The notes under the pieces were generated by a model. The model had not been told where the DNA came from and did not search any database. It saw only the letters and a list, made by a program, of their open reading frames with translations. Below, in pieces: positions 26,155 to 33,688 of a stretch of 33,688 nucleotides of DNA. The stretch's first letter is position 1. Each line of letters begins with the position of its first letter. This DNA comes from Balneolaceae bacterium. GTDB lineage: Bacteria > Bacteroidota > Rhodothermia > Balneolales > Balneolaceae. The stretch is from NCBI GenBank assembly GCA_007694095.1, contig RECI01000149.1, positions 1 to 33,688 of the forward strand. Reading direction: 5' to 3'. Both the position numbers and the translations under genes were made by a program.

Positions 26155-26245
26155 AGACTTCCGAAGTCTGCCAACCCCTCATAAAATCTCCAATTGAATT
26201 TGAAGTAATAACACTCTGAAACAAACCGAAAGACTTCGGAAGTCT
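26155..26245. repeat. Pair of near-palindromic hairpins
   Basis: AGACTTC-C-GAAGTCT (26155-26169) and AGACTTC-G-GAAGTCT (26231-26245) are the same 7-bp stem with complementary single central bases, so each is the reverse complement of the other. They are 76 bases apart and lie between the fucosidase stop and the GC-rich repeat. They could bound a small mobile element or act as terminator stems. Confidence 0.7.
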
Positions 26246-26266
26246 TCTACGATTCCACTTATGCGT

Positions 26267-26420
26267 TGTGGGGTCAAAACCCCCTCGATTCAGCTTATCA
26301 CCGATATGGGATTGTCGCTCGGGGGCGGGGAGGTATGCTGCCTTTTACCCCGGACTACATGGGGGAATCGCTGTGCGATTTCCCTCATTGCGCCCGGGGC
26401 TAACTCCGGGGTGGCTATCC
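26267..26420 (+). repeat. GC-rich dispersed repeat, copy 2
   Basis: Shorter copy of the element at 23120-23303, same orientation, lacking its two inserts. Together the two copies bracket the CYTH-like and fucosidase genes as direct repeats about 3.1 kb apart. Confidence 0.75.
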
Positions 26421-26639
26421 CGGGTTAGAATAACCAGCTACAAAAATGAGATGGCTCATCTTGGCATCGTGTTTTATTGCATCATACATCCACCATTTAT
26501 ATCCATTTGATAATCAATATCTATCCCTTTTTTACAGAACCCAGGTTATCAGATTTACGAAGGTTATTTAAACCGGATTTTCCTATTATGGCTGATATTT
26601 TAACAGTACAAAACTGGTAATAAATCTAAAATTATATAC

Positions 26640-28274
26640 TTACTGCTGCTCCCAAACCGATGCCAGCTCCCAAAAATCAAGTTGATCCACAACCGCTTCT
26701 CCGCCTTTTGAATAAAGTACTATACCGGTGCTTTCAGGATCAGGGAAAATTCGTGTGGTCAGTACGGTTTTGCCATCATTTACGAACAATTCCACGGATG
26801 ACCAGTCAACGTATAGATGCAGCCGCAGTTTACCATCTTCAAGAGATACAGGGGCCTCATAGCTGCCGGGAAAATGTTCACTAAACCCGGTCTCTCCAGA
26901 CCGGGTTCTGTCCAGTTTTAGTATTTCGTTTTCATTGTCATACGTAATCACTGTTTCTTCGTTTTCACCTGTTCGAACTTTGAAGCCAAACGTTTCCGCA
27001 TCTGCCGGGTCCAATACCAGCAGAAGTTCATATGCCGCCCCACTTATTCCGTGTTCATCCATCGCAAGGCGGCTTTCGCCTGGTATGGTCAGGCCGCTCA
27101 GCTGCACATGATTACGCCTCAGGGTTTGTAATTCCTGAACGGGTCGCTGTACCAGGCGCACCTCGCCACCGATGTTTTCCAGGTGCAGTGATCTTGGTAT
27201 TGACTGCATACTTCTCCAGGGGTCTGTAGGGATTACATTGGCATAACTCCAATTGTTCGACCAGCCCACCCATAACCTGCGACCGTCTTCTTCAGGTATA
27301 TTGTTCCAGGTTATAGCCGCATAAAAATCGGTACCGTAATCCACCCACAGCGGCCCTTCCCCTTCAGCCGGGCTTTCAGGGATAAAATGTGAGCCGGTCC
27401 ATTCGCCAACGAAATACTGGGAGCCTGAGCCACCTGCAACCGAACCGGGGTTCAGGTCTACATGCAGCACCCATTTCTGGTTGTCCGGGTCACCGTTTAC
27501 CGGTAATTTAAACAGATCGGGGCACTCCCAGATGCCTCCGGTGGCGCCAGCCGGTCCAAAATCACTTAAAAATTCCCAGTCAATAAGGTTATCGGACGCG
27601 TAAAACTGAACTTTATGCTGTGTTGGAAGCGCAACTACCATAAGCCAGCGTCCCATTTCGTCAATCCAGGAAACATTGGGATCACGGAAATCGGGATCAT
27701 CAAACTCAAGTACCGGGTTACCGTCATATTTCGTAAACGTTGTGCCGCCATCAGTGCTGTAAGCCAGAGATTGCGCCTGCCATGTAGAACCGTCATTTCT
27801 TGTGTAGTGACTTGTATAAACGGCTACCAGGGGTGGAATGCTTCCATCTCCAAAACCGCTGGTGTTTTCATGATCCACCACGGCACTTCCCGAAAAAATT
27901 CCCTCCTCCTGCTCTTTCCCATAGGGAATTGCCACCGGCCGGTGTTCCCAGTGAAGCATGTCGGGGCTTACCGCATGCCCCCAGCTCATGTACCCCCATC
28001 GGCTGCCAAATGGGTTATATTGGTAAAAAAGATGGTATTCACCGTTAAAATAAACAAGGCCGTTAGGATCATTCATCCAATGAATACGCGGGGTAAAATG
28101 GTACTGCGGTCGGTACCTTTCCCTGTAATCCACATCTGCTTCAAGGTGCTGGTTAATCAGATCAGACCTGAACTCATACCCGGCCGGTTCATCAGCCCTG
28201 TCGCACCCGTTCAAAAAAAGAAAGTTAAAAATAAAGGCAACAGATATAACAAATATGATGGAAACTGGTTTCAT
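26640..28274 (-). CDS. GH32 fructan/sucrose hydrolase, lipoprotein
   Basis: 544-residue exported beta-fructosidase (levanase, inulinase or sucrase type). The signal peptide ends in a clean lipobox LNGC (C24), so the enzyme is lipid-anchored. All three catalytic motifs of the GH32 five-bladed propeller are present: WMNDPNG (66-72, nucleophile D69), FRDPN (196-200, transition-state D198) and WECPDLF (249-255, acid/base E250). The C-terminal part (from about 370) is the beta-sandwich module, with DWSSVELFVNDGKTVLTTRIFP. Which fructan it prefers is not visible. It faces the fucosidase gene across a repeat-bearing gap and is divergent from the helicase gene. Confidence 0.95.
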   Translation of the reverse strand: MKPVSIIFVISVAFIFNFLFLNGCDRADEPAGYEFRSDLINQHLEADVDYRERYRPQYHFTPRIHWMNDPNGLVYFNGEYHLFYQYNPFGSRWGYMSWGHAVSPDMLHWEHRPVAIPYGKEQEEGIFSGSAVVDHENTSGFGDGSIPPLVAVYTSHYTRNDGSTWQAQSLAYSTDGGTTFTKYDGNPVLEFDDPDFRDPNVSWIDEMGRWLMVVALPTQHKVQFYASDNLIDWEFLSDFGPAGATGGIWECPDLFKLPVNGDPDNQKWVLHVDLNPGSVAGGSGSQYFVGEWTGSHFIPESPAEGEGPLWVDYGTDFYAAITWNNIPEEDGRRLWVGWSNNWSYANVIPTDPWRSMQSIPRSLHLENIGGEVRLVQRPVQELQTLRRNHVQLSGLTIPGESRLAMDEHGISGAAYELLLVLDPADAETFGFKVRTGENEETVITYDNENEILKLDRTRSGETGFSEHFPGSYEAPVSLEDGKLRLHLYVDWSSVELFVNDGKTVLTTRIFPDPESTGIVLYSKGGEAVVDQLDFWELASVWEQQ

Positions 28275-28440
28275 AGATACAAATGTTTAAATCAGATTAA
28301 GTAACAGGAACTTGTAATTTCTAAAAATTTAATCCTATTCAAAAATCGAACTCAATCAAATTATAAAAATGAACCAATCAGTTCATAATTATTTGTAGTT
28401 TTAGGCAATTTCAGAAGTGCCACTAATTCAAACCTGATTA
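28275..28440. promoter_or_regulatory. Divergent promoter region
   Basis: 166 AT-rich bases between the outward-reading GH32 and helicase genes, so it must contain promoters for both. No confident box positions. Confidence 0.5.
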
Positions 28441-30723
28441 ATGCAGACATTTTCCCTTCAGCCCGATTCATCAAAACCTGTTTCGAATCCGAATTTTATC
28501 AAGGAACTCAATGAGCAGCAGCGAAAAGCCGCAACGCATGTAAACGGTCCCCTGCTCATCGTTGCGGGAGCCGGCAGCGGTAAAACCCGGGTTTTAACCT
28601 ATCGAATCGCCTACCTTCTCCAGCAGCATCATGCTCTGCCACATCAGATACTGGCCCTCACATTTACCAATAAAGCCGCCAGGGAAATGCAGGAGCGCAT
28701 CCAAAAACTTATTGGTGACCGGGCATCAGGACTTTGGATGGGAACTTTTCACTCCATCTTTTCCAAAATACTCCGGTTTGAAGCCGAAAAAATTGGGTTT
28801 TCATCCAATTATTCAATTTATGACACCAATGATTCGGAAAATGCCATTAAGCTGGTTTTGAAAGAGATCGGGCTCGATCCAAAAGAAATCAAACCGCGAA
28901 CCATTCAGCGGAAAATCAGTGATGCAAAAAACCAGCTCATACTGCCCGACGCTTACAAATCACGTTTCGTTTACAGCACACTGGATGATATCACGGCCCG
29001 GGTCTATGAAATTTACCAGGTACGCCTGGAACAGGCCAATGCCATGGATTTTGACGACCTGCTTATCAAGCCGGTTAAGCTTTTTACAGAGCATCCCGAT
29101 ATTTTGGAAAAATACCAGGAAAAATTCCGGTATTTACTGATCGATGAATACCAGGATACCAATCACGCACAGTACAAAGTTACCAGCATGCTGGCCGATA
29201 AATACCGTAACCTGTGCGTTGTGGGTGATGATGCCCAAAGCATTTATTCCTTCAGGGGAGCGGATATTACGAATATCCTGAACTTTAAATCTGATTATGA
29301 CAAGGCCGTAGAGATACCCCTGGAGCAGAATTATCGATCCACCAAGTTTATCCTGCAATGTGCCGATTCAGTTATCAAACAAAATCAAAAGCAGCTTCAT
29401 AAAACACTCTGGACCGACAATTCACAGGGTGAGACAATCACATTACTTGAAAATTTTGACGAGCGTGACGAGGCCAACCGGGTTGTTAATTATATCCAGG
29501 ATTTATCATTAAGATTCGGCTACCAGTATAATAATTTTGCCGTACTATACCGCACCAATTACCAGAGCAGGGTATTTGAGGAAGCGTTGCGAAGGAAAAA
29601 TGTACCTTACCAGCTTGTGGGCGGACTCTCTTTTTACCAGCGCAAAGAGGTAAAAGACGTACTTGCTTATTTAACCCTGCTGGTTAACCCGGAAGATGAA
29701 CAGGCACTGCTTCGAATTATAAACGAACCTGTAAGGGGCATCGGAAATAAAACACTCAATGAAATCCTGAAAAAATCAAGGAATGAAAAACGGAGCGTTT
29801 GGAGCATATTGAGAAATGTTGAATCAGCCGACATTTATAAACCGGCCAAAGCAAGAATCGGCGAATTTATTGATATGATCGATTCACTTCGCAGCCAGCT
29901 TCAAAGCGGTGCAAAAATAACCGTGATCACCAGGCAACTACTGGAACAGAGCGGATATGTGAAGGCTCTTGTTGAAGAAAACAGTGCCCAGTCGCTTACA
30001 CGGCGCGATAACGTCCTCGAACTGCAAAACGCAATAGCGTATTATGAGAAAAATACAAAAAATGCCAACCTCGCTTCTTTTTTGCAGGAGATCAGCCTAG
30101 TTACCGATGCAGATAAGTACGACGAAAACAAACCTGCCGTTACCCTGATGACCGTACACGGCTCCAAGGGGTTGGAGTTTCCCGTGGTATTTATCGTGGG
30201 ATTGGAAGAAAACCTTTTCCCGATGGGTGCGCGCGATGGTGAAAATTCAAATATCGAAGAAGAACGGAGACTTTTCTATGTTGCAATCACACGTGCTCAA
30301 AAACATCTTTTTTTCAGTTACAGTAAAATGAGGTTTAAGTTCGGAGAAGAGCAACGCCAGGCCCGCTCCCGTTTTCTGGACGAAGTAGACCCGGGTGTTG
30401 TGCGCACAGAAACCGGTGCCACAATCAGCCAAAATAACCGTGACAATGGCACCAGTGATAATAACGGAGATGACATAAACATAGAATATGACTGGCAAAG
30501 CCCCATCCAATCCAAAAAACCGGGCTCTACGGGCAATTCATTCACATATGAGTATGACGATGATCCATTTCTTGTGGGAACGGTAGTGCATCATCCCACC
30601 TTTGGTACCGGTAAAATAATTCAGAGAAGCGGAACAGGAAAAGACACTCGTGTTGTTGTATTTTTTAAAAACAGGGGGCAAAAAACACTTATGTTGCGTG
30701 CAGCCGGGCTCCAGGTAACTTAA
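28441..30723 (+). CDS. UvrD/PcrA-type ATP-dependent DNA helicase
   Basis: Superfamily 1A 3'-5' helicase working in excision repair and replication-fork maintenance. 760 residues. In order: Q-motif region LNEQQRKA, Walker A AGAGSGKT (42-49), TFTNKAAREM, GTFHSIFSKILR, the DEYQDT Walker B region near residue 235, VVGDDAQSIYSFRGAD, EQNYRST, TVHGSKGLEFPVVF and VAITRAQKHLFF. The last ~50 residues (VGTVVHHPTFGTGKII ... LMLRAAGL) are the Tudor-like RNA-polymerase-binding tail typical of PcrA/UvrD. Whether it is called uvrD or pcrA is a matter of convention. The outer-membrane protein gene starts 10 bases downstream, so they are probably co-transcribed. Confidence 0.95.
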   Translation: MQTFSLQPDSSKPVSNPNFIKELNEQQRKAATHVNGPLLIVAGAGSGKTRVLTYRIAYLLQQHHALPHQILALTFTNKAAREMQERIQKLIGDRASGLWMGTFHSIFSKILRFEAEKIGFSSNYSIYDTNDSENAIKLVLKEIGLDPKEIKPRTIQRKISDAKNQLILPDAYKSRFVYSTLDDITARVYEIYQVRLEQANAMDFDDLLIKPVKLFTEHPDILEKYQEKFRYLLIDEYQDTNHAQYKVTSMLADKYRNLCVVGDDAQSIYSFRGADITNILNFKSDYDKAVEIPLEQNYRSTKFILQCADSVIKQNQKQLHKTLWTDNSQGETITLLENFDERDEANRVVNYIQDLSLRFGYQYNNFAVLYRTNYQSRVFEEALRRKNVPYQLVGGLSFYQRKEVKDVLAYLTLLVNPEDEQALLRIINEPVRGIGNKTLNEILKKSRNEKRSVWSILRNVESADIYKPAKARIGEFIDMIDSLRSQLQSGAKITVITRQLLEQSGYVKALVEENSAQSLTRRDNVLELQNAIAYYEKNTKNANLASFLQEISLVTDADKYDENKPAVTLMTVHGSKGLEFPVVFIVGLEENLFPMGARDGENSNIEEERRLFYVAITRAQKHLFFSYSKMRFKFGEEQRQARSRFLDEVDPGVVRTETGATISQNNRDNGTSDNNGDDINIEYDWQSPIQSKKPGSTGNSFTYEYDDDPFLVGTVVHHPTFGTGKIIQRSGTGKDTRVVVFFKNRGQKTLMLRAAGLQVT

Positions 30724-30733
30724 AAGCCACAAA

Positions 30734-32272
30734 TTGAACAAAACAGATACATACCACAGAATTTTCCGGATTCTTATATTTTTTTTCTTCACGCTGCAAA
30801 ATCCGCTGGTTGCACAAATATCCATAAATTCTGTTAACACAGGGCTTGGCGGTGGTGGCACGGCCTATATTACCGGATTTGAAGCATTATTTGTGAACCC
30901 GGCGAATTTATACATACAGGATAAGAATTACTCTTTACAAATCAGTCTGCTTCAGGGCGGCTATTATTTTGATTCCCTGTTACCCATAACCGGATACAAT
31001 GACAGATTTAACCGTTACCGGGATGCGATCAATCATTATGACCCCGACTCGAATGCATTTCTACTCAATGATAACAGCAGAAACCAGGTACTTGAACGGA
31101 GTTTTAATGAAACAAGGTTAAACGGAGAATTTTCCACAATAACCGATTTTTACTGGCTTGGGATAAAATGGATAAGGCCAGAACGGAGTTACGCCCTTTC
31201 TTTTAGAACACGAATGGCAAGCCGTTATAAAATGGGCAGAGGATTTTTTACTTCATTACCGAACGAGAGAAATGGAAATTTTCTGTTGGACCAGTCTTTA
31301 AGGCAGCGTTATGAAGTTTTACATGAATTCTCATTCGGATTTGCTGAATCGTTTACGTTTCTCAATGGGCTGGATCCGAAACTTTCTGAATTTATCATAG
31401 GCGCTGCACCAAAAATAGTTTTGGCAGGTTCTCACATCGATGCTTCTTACACTAACCGGTATGAATTCAACGATGCCAACAATATGTGGAACCAAAATCT
31501 TGGTTATCGGCAAACTTCATCAGGCATGGTAAGTTACCGTGCTGAAGAAAAAATTGTTGAACCCGCACTGCAGCCAATACAGGCTACTTATTCACTAACC
31601 GATTTGCTGCAACCATCCGGTATTGGTGCCGGCCTCGACATTGGAATAACATATCTAATTACATTTGGCGATGATTTATCAATGTTTCGCAGGCAAAACG
31701 AACCTACAGAAAAATCTCTTCGTCTTTCTTTTTCTGTAACCGACCTGGGTGCTGTTTATCATTACAAAAATCCACTTACCATCGAAAGCGGAACCGTTGA
31801 GATTGACTCGAGCCGTATCGCACCTCCGGCTGACATTCTATACTTTGGGGCACCAAACGAGCATTTAAGTTTTTTAAACGGTTTGCACGATTTCCAATCG
31901 TTAACTCAAAACATCACCAGCCAAAAACGTTCCTATGATACACTGCTTCCCCTCGCTGTTAATACGGGAGGGCTGCTCCATTATAAGAGATTTAAATTAA
32001 TGGGTGATATCAGTTATTCGATTGTACAAAGTGCGTTCAGGTCATCAGGTTTTTCAAGTTACCTGGGTATTGAAGTGCGCCCTTTTCAATTTTTACCTAT
32101 TCGCGGCGGTACCCGGCTTGCACCTCACCTGCAGGGTTTTTATAGTTTAGGTACAGGTATCGAAACAAACTGGTTCGATCTGAATGCGTCTGTCCTATTG
32201 AAAACAAGAAATAACTCCCCAACATCCGAAATTCTTGGCGCCTCAGTAGTTGGCATCAAGTTTTACCTTTGA
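30734..32272 (+). CDS. Outer-membrane beta-barrel protein (DUF5723/PorV-like)
   Basis: 512 residues with an N-terminal signal peptide (RILIFFFFTLQNPLVAQ). The start is TTG at 30734; no ATG or GTG gives a better placed signal. The mature N-terminus SVNTGLGGGGTAYITGFEALFVNPANLY is the glycine-rich 'NPA' segment of Bacteroidota outer-membrane proteins of the PorV/DUF5723 kind, and the rest alternates short strands with aromatic ends, finishing with a hydrophobic strand (ASVVGIKFYL) ending in an apolar residue as barrels do. Role unknown: transport, secretion or surface attachment are possible. Confidence 0.72.
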   Translation: MNKTDTYHRIFRILIFFFFTLQNPLVAQISINSVNTGLGGGGTAYITGFEALFVNPANLYIQDKNYSLQISLLQGGYYFDSLLPITGYNDRFNRYRDAINHYDPDSNAFLLNDNSRNQVLERSFNETRLNGEFSTITDFYWLGIKWIRPERSYALSFRTRMASRYKMGRGFFTSLPNERNGNFLLDQSLRQRYEVLHEFSFGFAESFTFLNGLDPKLSEFIIGAAPKIVLAGSHIDASYTNRYEFNDANNMWNQNLGYRQTSSGMVSYRAEEKIVEPALQPIQATYSLTDLLQPSGIGAGLDIGITYLITFGDDLSMFRRQNEPTEKSLRLSFSVTDLGAVYHYKNPLTIESGTVEIDSSRIAPPADILYFGAPNEHLSFLNGLHDFQSLTQNITSQKRSYDTLLPLAVNTGGLLHYKRFKLMGDISYSIVQSAFRSSGFSSYLGIEVRPFQFLPIRGGTRLAPHLQGFYSLGTGIETNWFDLNASVLLKTRNNSPTSEILGASVVGIKFYL

Positions 32273-32407
32273 GTTTATACTGAAATTGTAACTGAGTACC
32301 ATCCATAAACAAAATCTAACTGCACAAAAATTATGACCAACTGTCAGAAACAATAGAACCAAAAACAAATTGGCAGAACCAATGTATTTATCCTGACTTT
32401 ATGGTAG

Positions 32408-32439
32408 CATCGGCTTATTTGGCTTTCATTTTGCCGATG
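32408..32439 (+). promoter_or_regulatory. Inverted repeat upstream of lon
   Basis: CATCGGC (32408-32414) and GCCGATG (32433-32439) form a perfect 7-bp inverted repeat with an 18-base spacer, 39 bases before the lon ATG. It is not a CIRCE element. It may be an operator, but only the geometry supports this. Confidence 0.3.
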
Positions 32440-32478
32440 AAGTTGAAAAATCAGAAATCATATAATTAATTACCCCAT

Positions 32479-33688
32479 ATGTTTGATCCGCGATTAAAAA
32501 TTCTAACTGCATTTGAAGATCAAAACGAAGGCTTTGACGATTTTGAACAGGCTATTCCACTTTTGTCTGAAGAGGAAGAGAGAAAACTCACTGAATCTGA
32601 AGTACCAGACAGCCTGCCAATTCTGCCTTTAAAAAACACGGTACTCTTTCCGGGTGTTGTTGTACCAATCACCGTAGGGCGCGACCGTTCGCTTGCGCTG
32701 GTAAAAGAAGCTTATGAATCCGATAAGATTATCGGTGTTGTAGCCCAAAAAGATGAAAGCGTTGAAGACCCCCATCCAAAGGACATCTATAAAATGGGTA
32801 CAGTTGCCCAGATTTTGAAACTCATCAAAATGCCTGATGGCAGCAAAAGTATTGTAATTCAGGGAAAAAGTGTATTTGAGATAGATGAAATTACCCAGGT
32901 TGATCCATACTTCAGGGCAAAAGTAAAAGGAATTCGCCAGGTGATGGATTTAACTGGTATTGAAATGGATGCATCCATGCGCTCCATTAAAGAAACAGCT
33001 ACAAAAATTGTAAATCTTTCTCCTAATATACCCTCTGAAGCGTCTATTGCCATAAATAATATATCGAGCCCGACATTTTTGCTCAATTTCATCTCCTCAA
33101 ATTTGCAGGTATCACTTTCTGACAAGCAGCAAATTCTGGAATTCATGCATTTCTCCAAACGGCTCGAAAAAGTGATGGAGTATCTTAACAAGGAACTCCA
33201 GGTATTGAATTTAAGTGAGGAAATCCGTTCAAAGGTTAAAACGGATATTGATGATCAGCAGCGCGATTTTTACCTGCGGCAGCAGATGAAAGCGATACAG
33301 GAAGCGCTTGGAGAAGATTCCGAACAACAGGATGTGGCCAAACTTCGTGAACGGCTGAATGCGAAAAAGAATGTTCCTGAATATGTAATTAAGGAAGCGG
33401 AAAAAGAGCTGCAGCGATTGGATATGACTCCAAGTGCATCCCCTAATTACGGAATAATCCACAGTTATGTTGAGTGGATTCTTGATCTCCCCTGGGGTGA
33501 TTATTCAGAAGATAAACTTGATTTGAAGAAAGCCCGAAAAGTTCTTGATGAAGACCATTATGGGCTGGAAAAAGTAAAGAAACGGATCATCGAATACCTT
33601 GCCGTATTGAAACTGAAAAAGGACATGAAAGCGCCAATACTCTGTTTTTATGGCCCTCCCGGTGTTGGTAAAACATCACTCGGAAAAT
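32479..33688 (+). CDS. lon: ATP-dependent protease Lon, N-terminal part (3' end outside window)
   Basis: First 403 codons of the AAA+ serine protease La, which degrades misfolded and regulatory proteins in the cytosol. The start MFDPRLKILTAFEDQNEG leads into a low-conservation acidic stretch, then the Lon N-terminal substrate-binding domain from about residue 45 (LPILPLKNTVLFPGVVVPI), the coiled helical linker (DDQQRDFYLRQQMKAIQEALG), DLPWGDYSED and finally the Walker A GPPGVGKTSLGK at the window edge. The Walker B, sensor and Ser-Lys protease domain would follow outside. Preceded by 206 bases with an inverted repeat. Confidence 0.95.
   Translation, partial: MFDPRLKILTAFEDQNEGFDDFEQAIPLLSEEEERKLTESEVPDSLPILPLKNTVLFPGVVVPITVGRDRSLALVKEAYESDKIIGVVAQKDESVEDPHPKDIYKMGTVAQILKLIKMPDGSKSIVIQGKSVFEIDEITQVDPYFRAKVKGIRQVMDLTGIEMDASMRSIKETATKIVNLSPNIPSEASIAINNISSPTFLLNFISSNLQVSLSDKQQILEFMHFSKRLEKVMEYLNKELQVLNLSEEIRSKVKTDIDDQQRDFYLRQQMKAIQEALGEDSEQQDVAKLRERLNAKKNVPEYVIKEAEKELQRLDMTPSASPNYGIIHSYVEWILDLPWGDYSEDKLDLKKARKVLDEDHYGLEKVKKRIIEYLAVLKLKKDMKAPILCFYGPPGVGKTSLGK

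Larger units (their letters stand above)
26098..26639. other. Repeat-bearing region between convergent glycosidase genes
   Basis: 540 bases without a gene. It has two copies of a small hairpin (26155-26169 and 26231-26245) and GC-rich repeat copy 2 (26267-26420). Frames read through the repeat are not credible genes. The rest is AT-rich, with no clear terminator for either glycosidase gene beyond the hairpins. Confidence 0.6.

Noticed and set aside
26268-26510. 80-codon frame starting MGSKPPRFSLSP
   Set aside because: Same repeat artefact, from copy 2 of the GC-rich element.
32408-32439. CIRCE heat-shock operator before lon
   Set aside because: The inverted repeat does not match TTAGCACTC-N9-GAGTGCTAA in sequence or spacing.

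Overview
The window looks like a chromosomal segment of a heterotrophic member of the Bacteroidota/Balneolota/Rhodothermota side of the FCB group. The clues are a secreted protein with the C-terminal sorting domain of the type IX secretion system (the 'NYPNPFNPST' form), a DUF3098 protein, an outer-membrane protein of the NPA-type barrel class, the secreted family usually mislabelled 'asparagine synthetase B', a B12-dependent ribonucleotide reductase and a retinal-forming oxygenase. This assignment is inference; there is no rRNA or tRNA in the window to anchor it.

Layout. (1) 1-1874: end of a lycopene beta-cyclase gene, then a Brp/Blh beta-carotene oxygenase, one base apart; together they make beta-carotene and cleave it to retinal, which implies a rhodopsin elsewhere. 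(2) 2227-4073: a secreted beta-helix protein converging on a PIG-L/LmbE deacetylase. (3) 4193-7768: a class II ribonucleotide reductase with its own terminator. (4) 7769-9504: a gene-poor stretch holding five DnaA-box-like sites next to very AT-rich DNA (origin candidate, or DnaA control of nrdJ), the wreck of a thioesterase gene, and a pair of overlapping small membrane-protein genes. (5) 9505-16628, all minus strand: aldo/keto reductase, T9SS-exported lamin-tail protein, TPR protein, and an operon DUF3098 - DUF92 - dicarboxylate/amino-acid symporter. (6) 16742-22895, all plus strand: Maf, a secreted TPR protein and a conserved secreted protein (probable operon), then MazG and citrate synthase with a clear terminator. 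Maf and MazG both remove non-canonical or surplus nucleotides. (7) 22896-26639: repeat-rich accessory region with a possible CYTH-like protein, an exported GH29 alpha-L-fucosidase and, converging from the right, a GH32 fructanase lipoprotein (26640-28274). (8) 28441-33688: UvrD/PcrA helicase, an outer-membrane protein, and the first 403 codons of Lon protease.

The most notable unexplained structures are a 114-bp element with a 76-bp identical core, present twice (10361-10474 and 24475-24588) in the same orientation relative to the gene that follows, with three tiny GC-rich hairpins in a row; a second GC-rich dispersed repeat (about 23120-23303 and 26267-26420); and the DnaA-box cluster upstream of nrdJ. 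I saw no CRISPR array, transposase, phage gene, tRNA or rRNA. No obviously complete new defence or biosynthetic system is visible.
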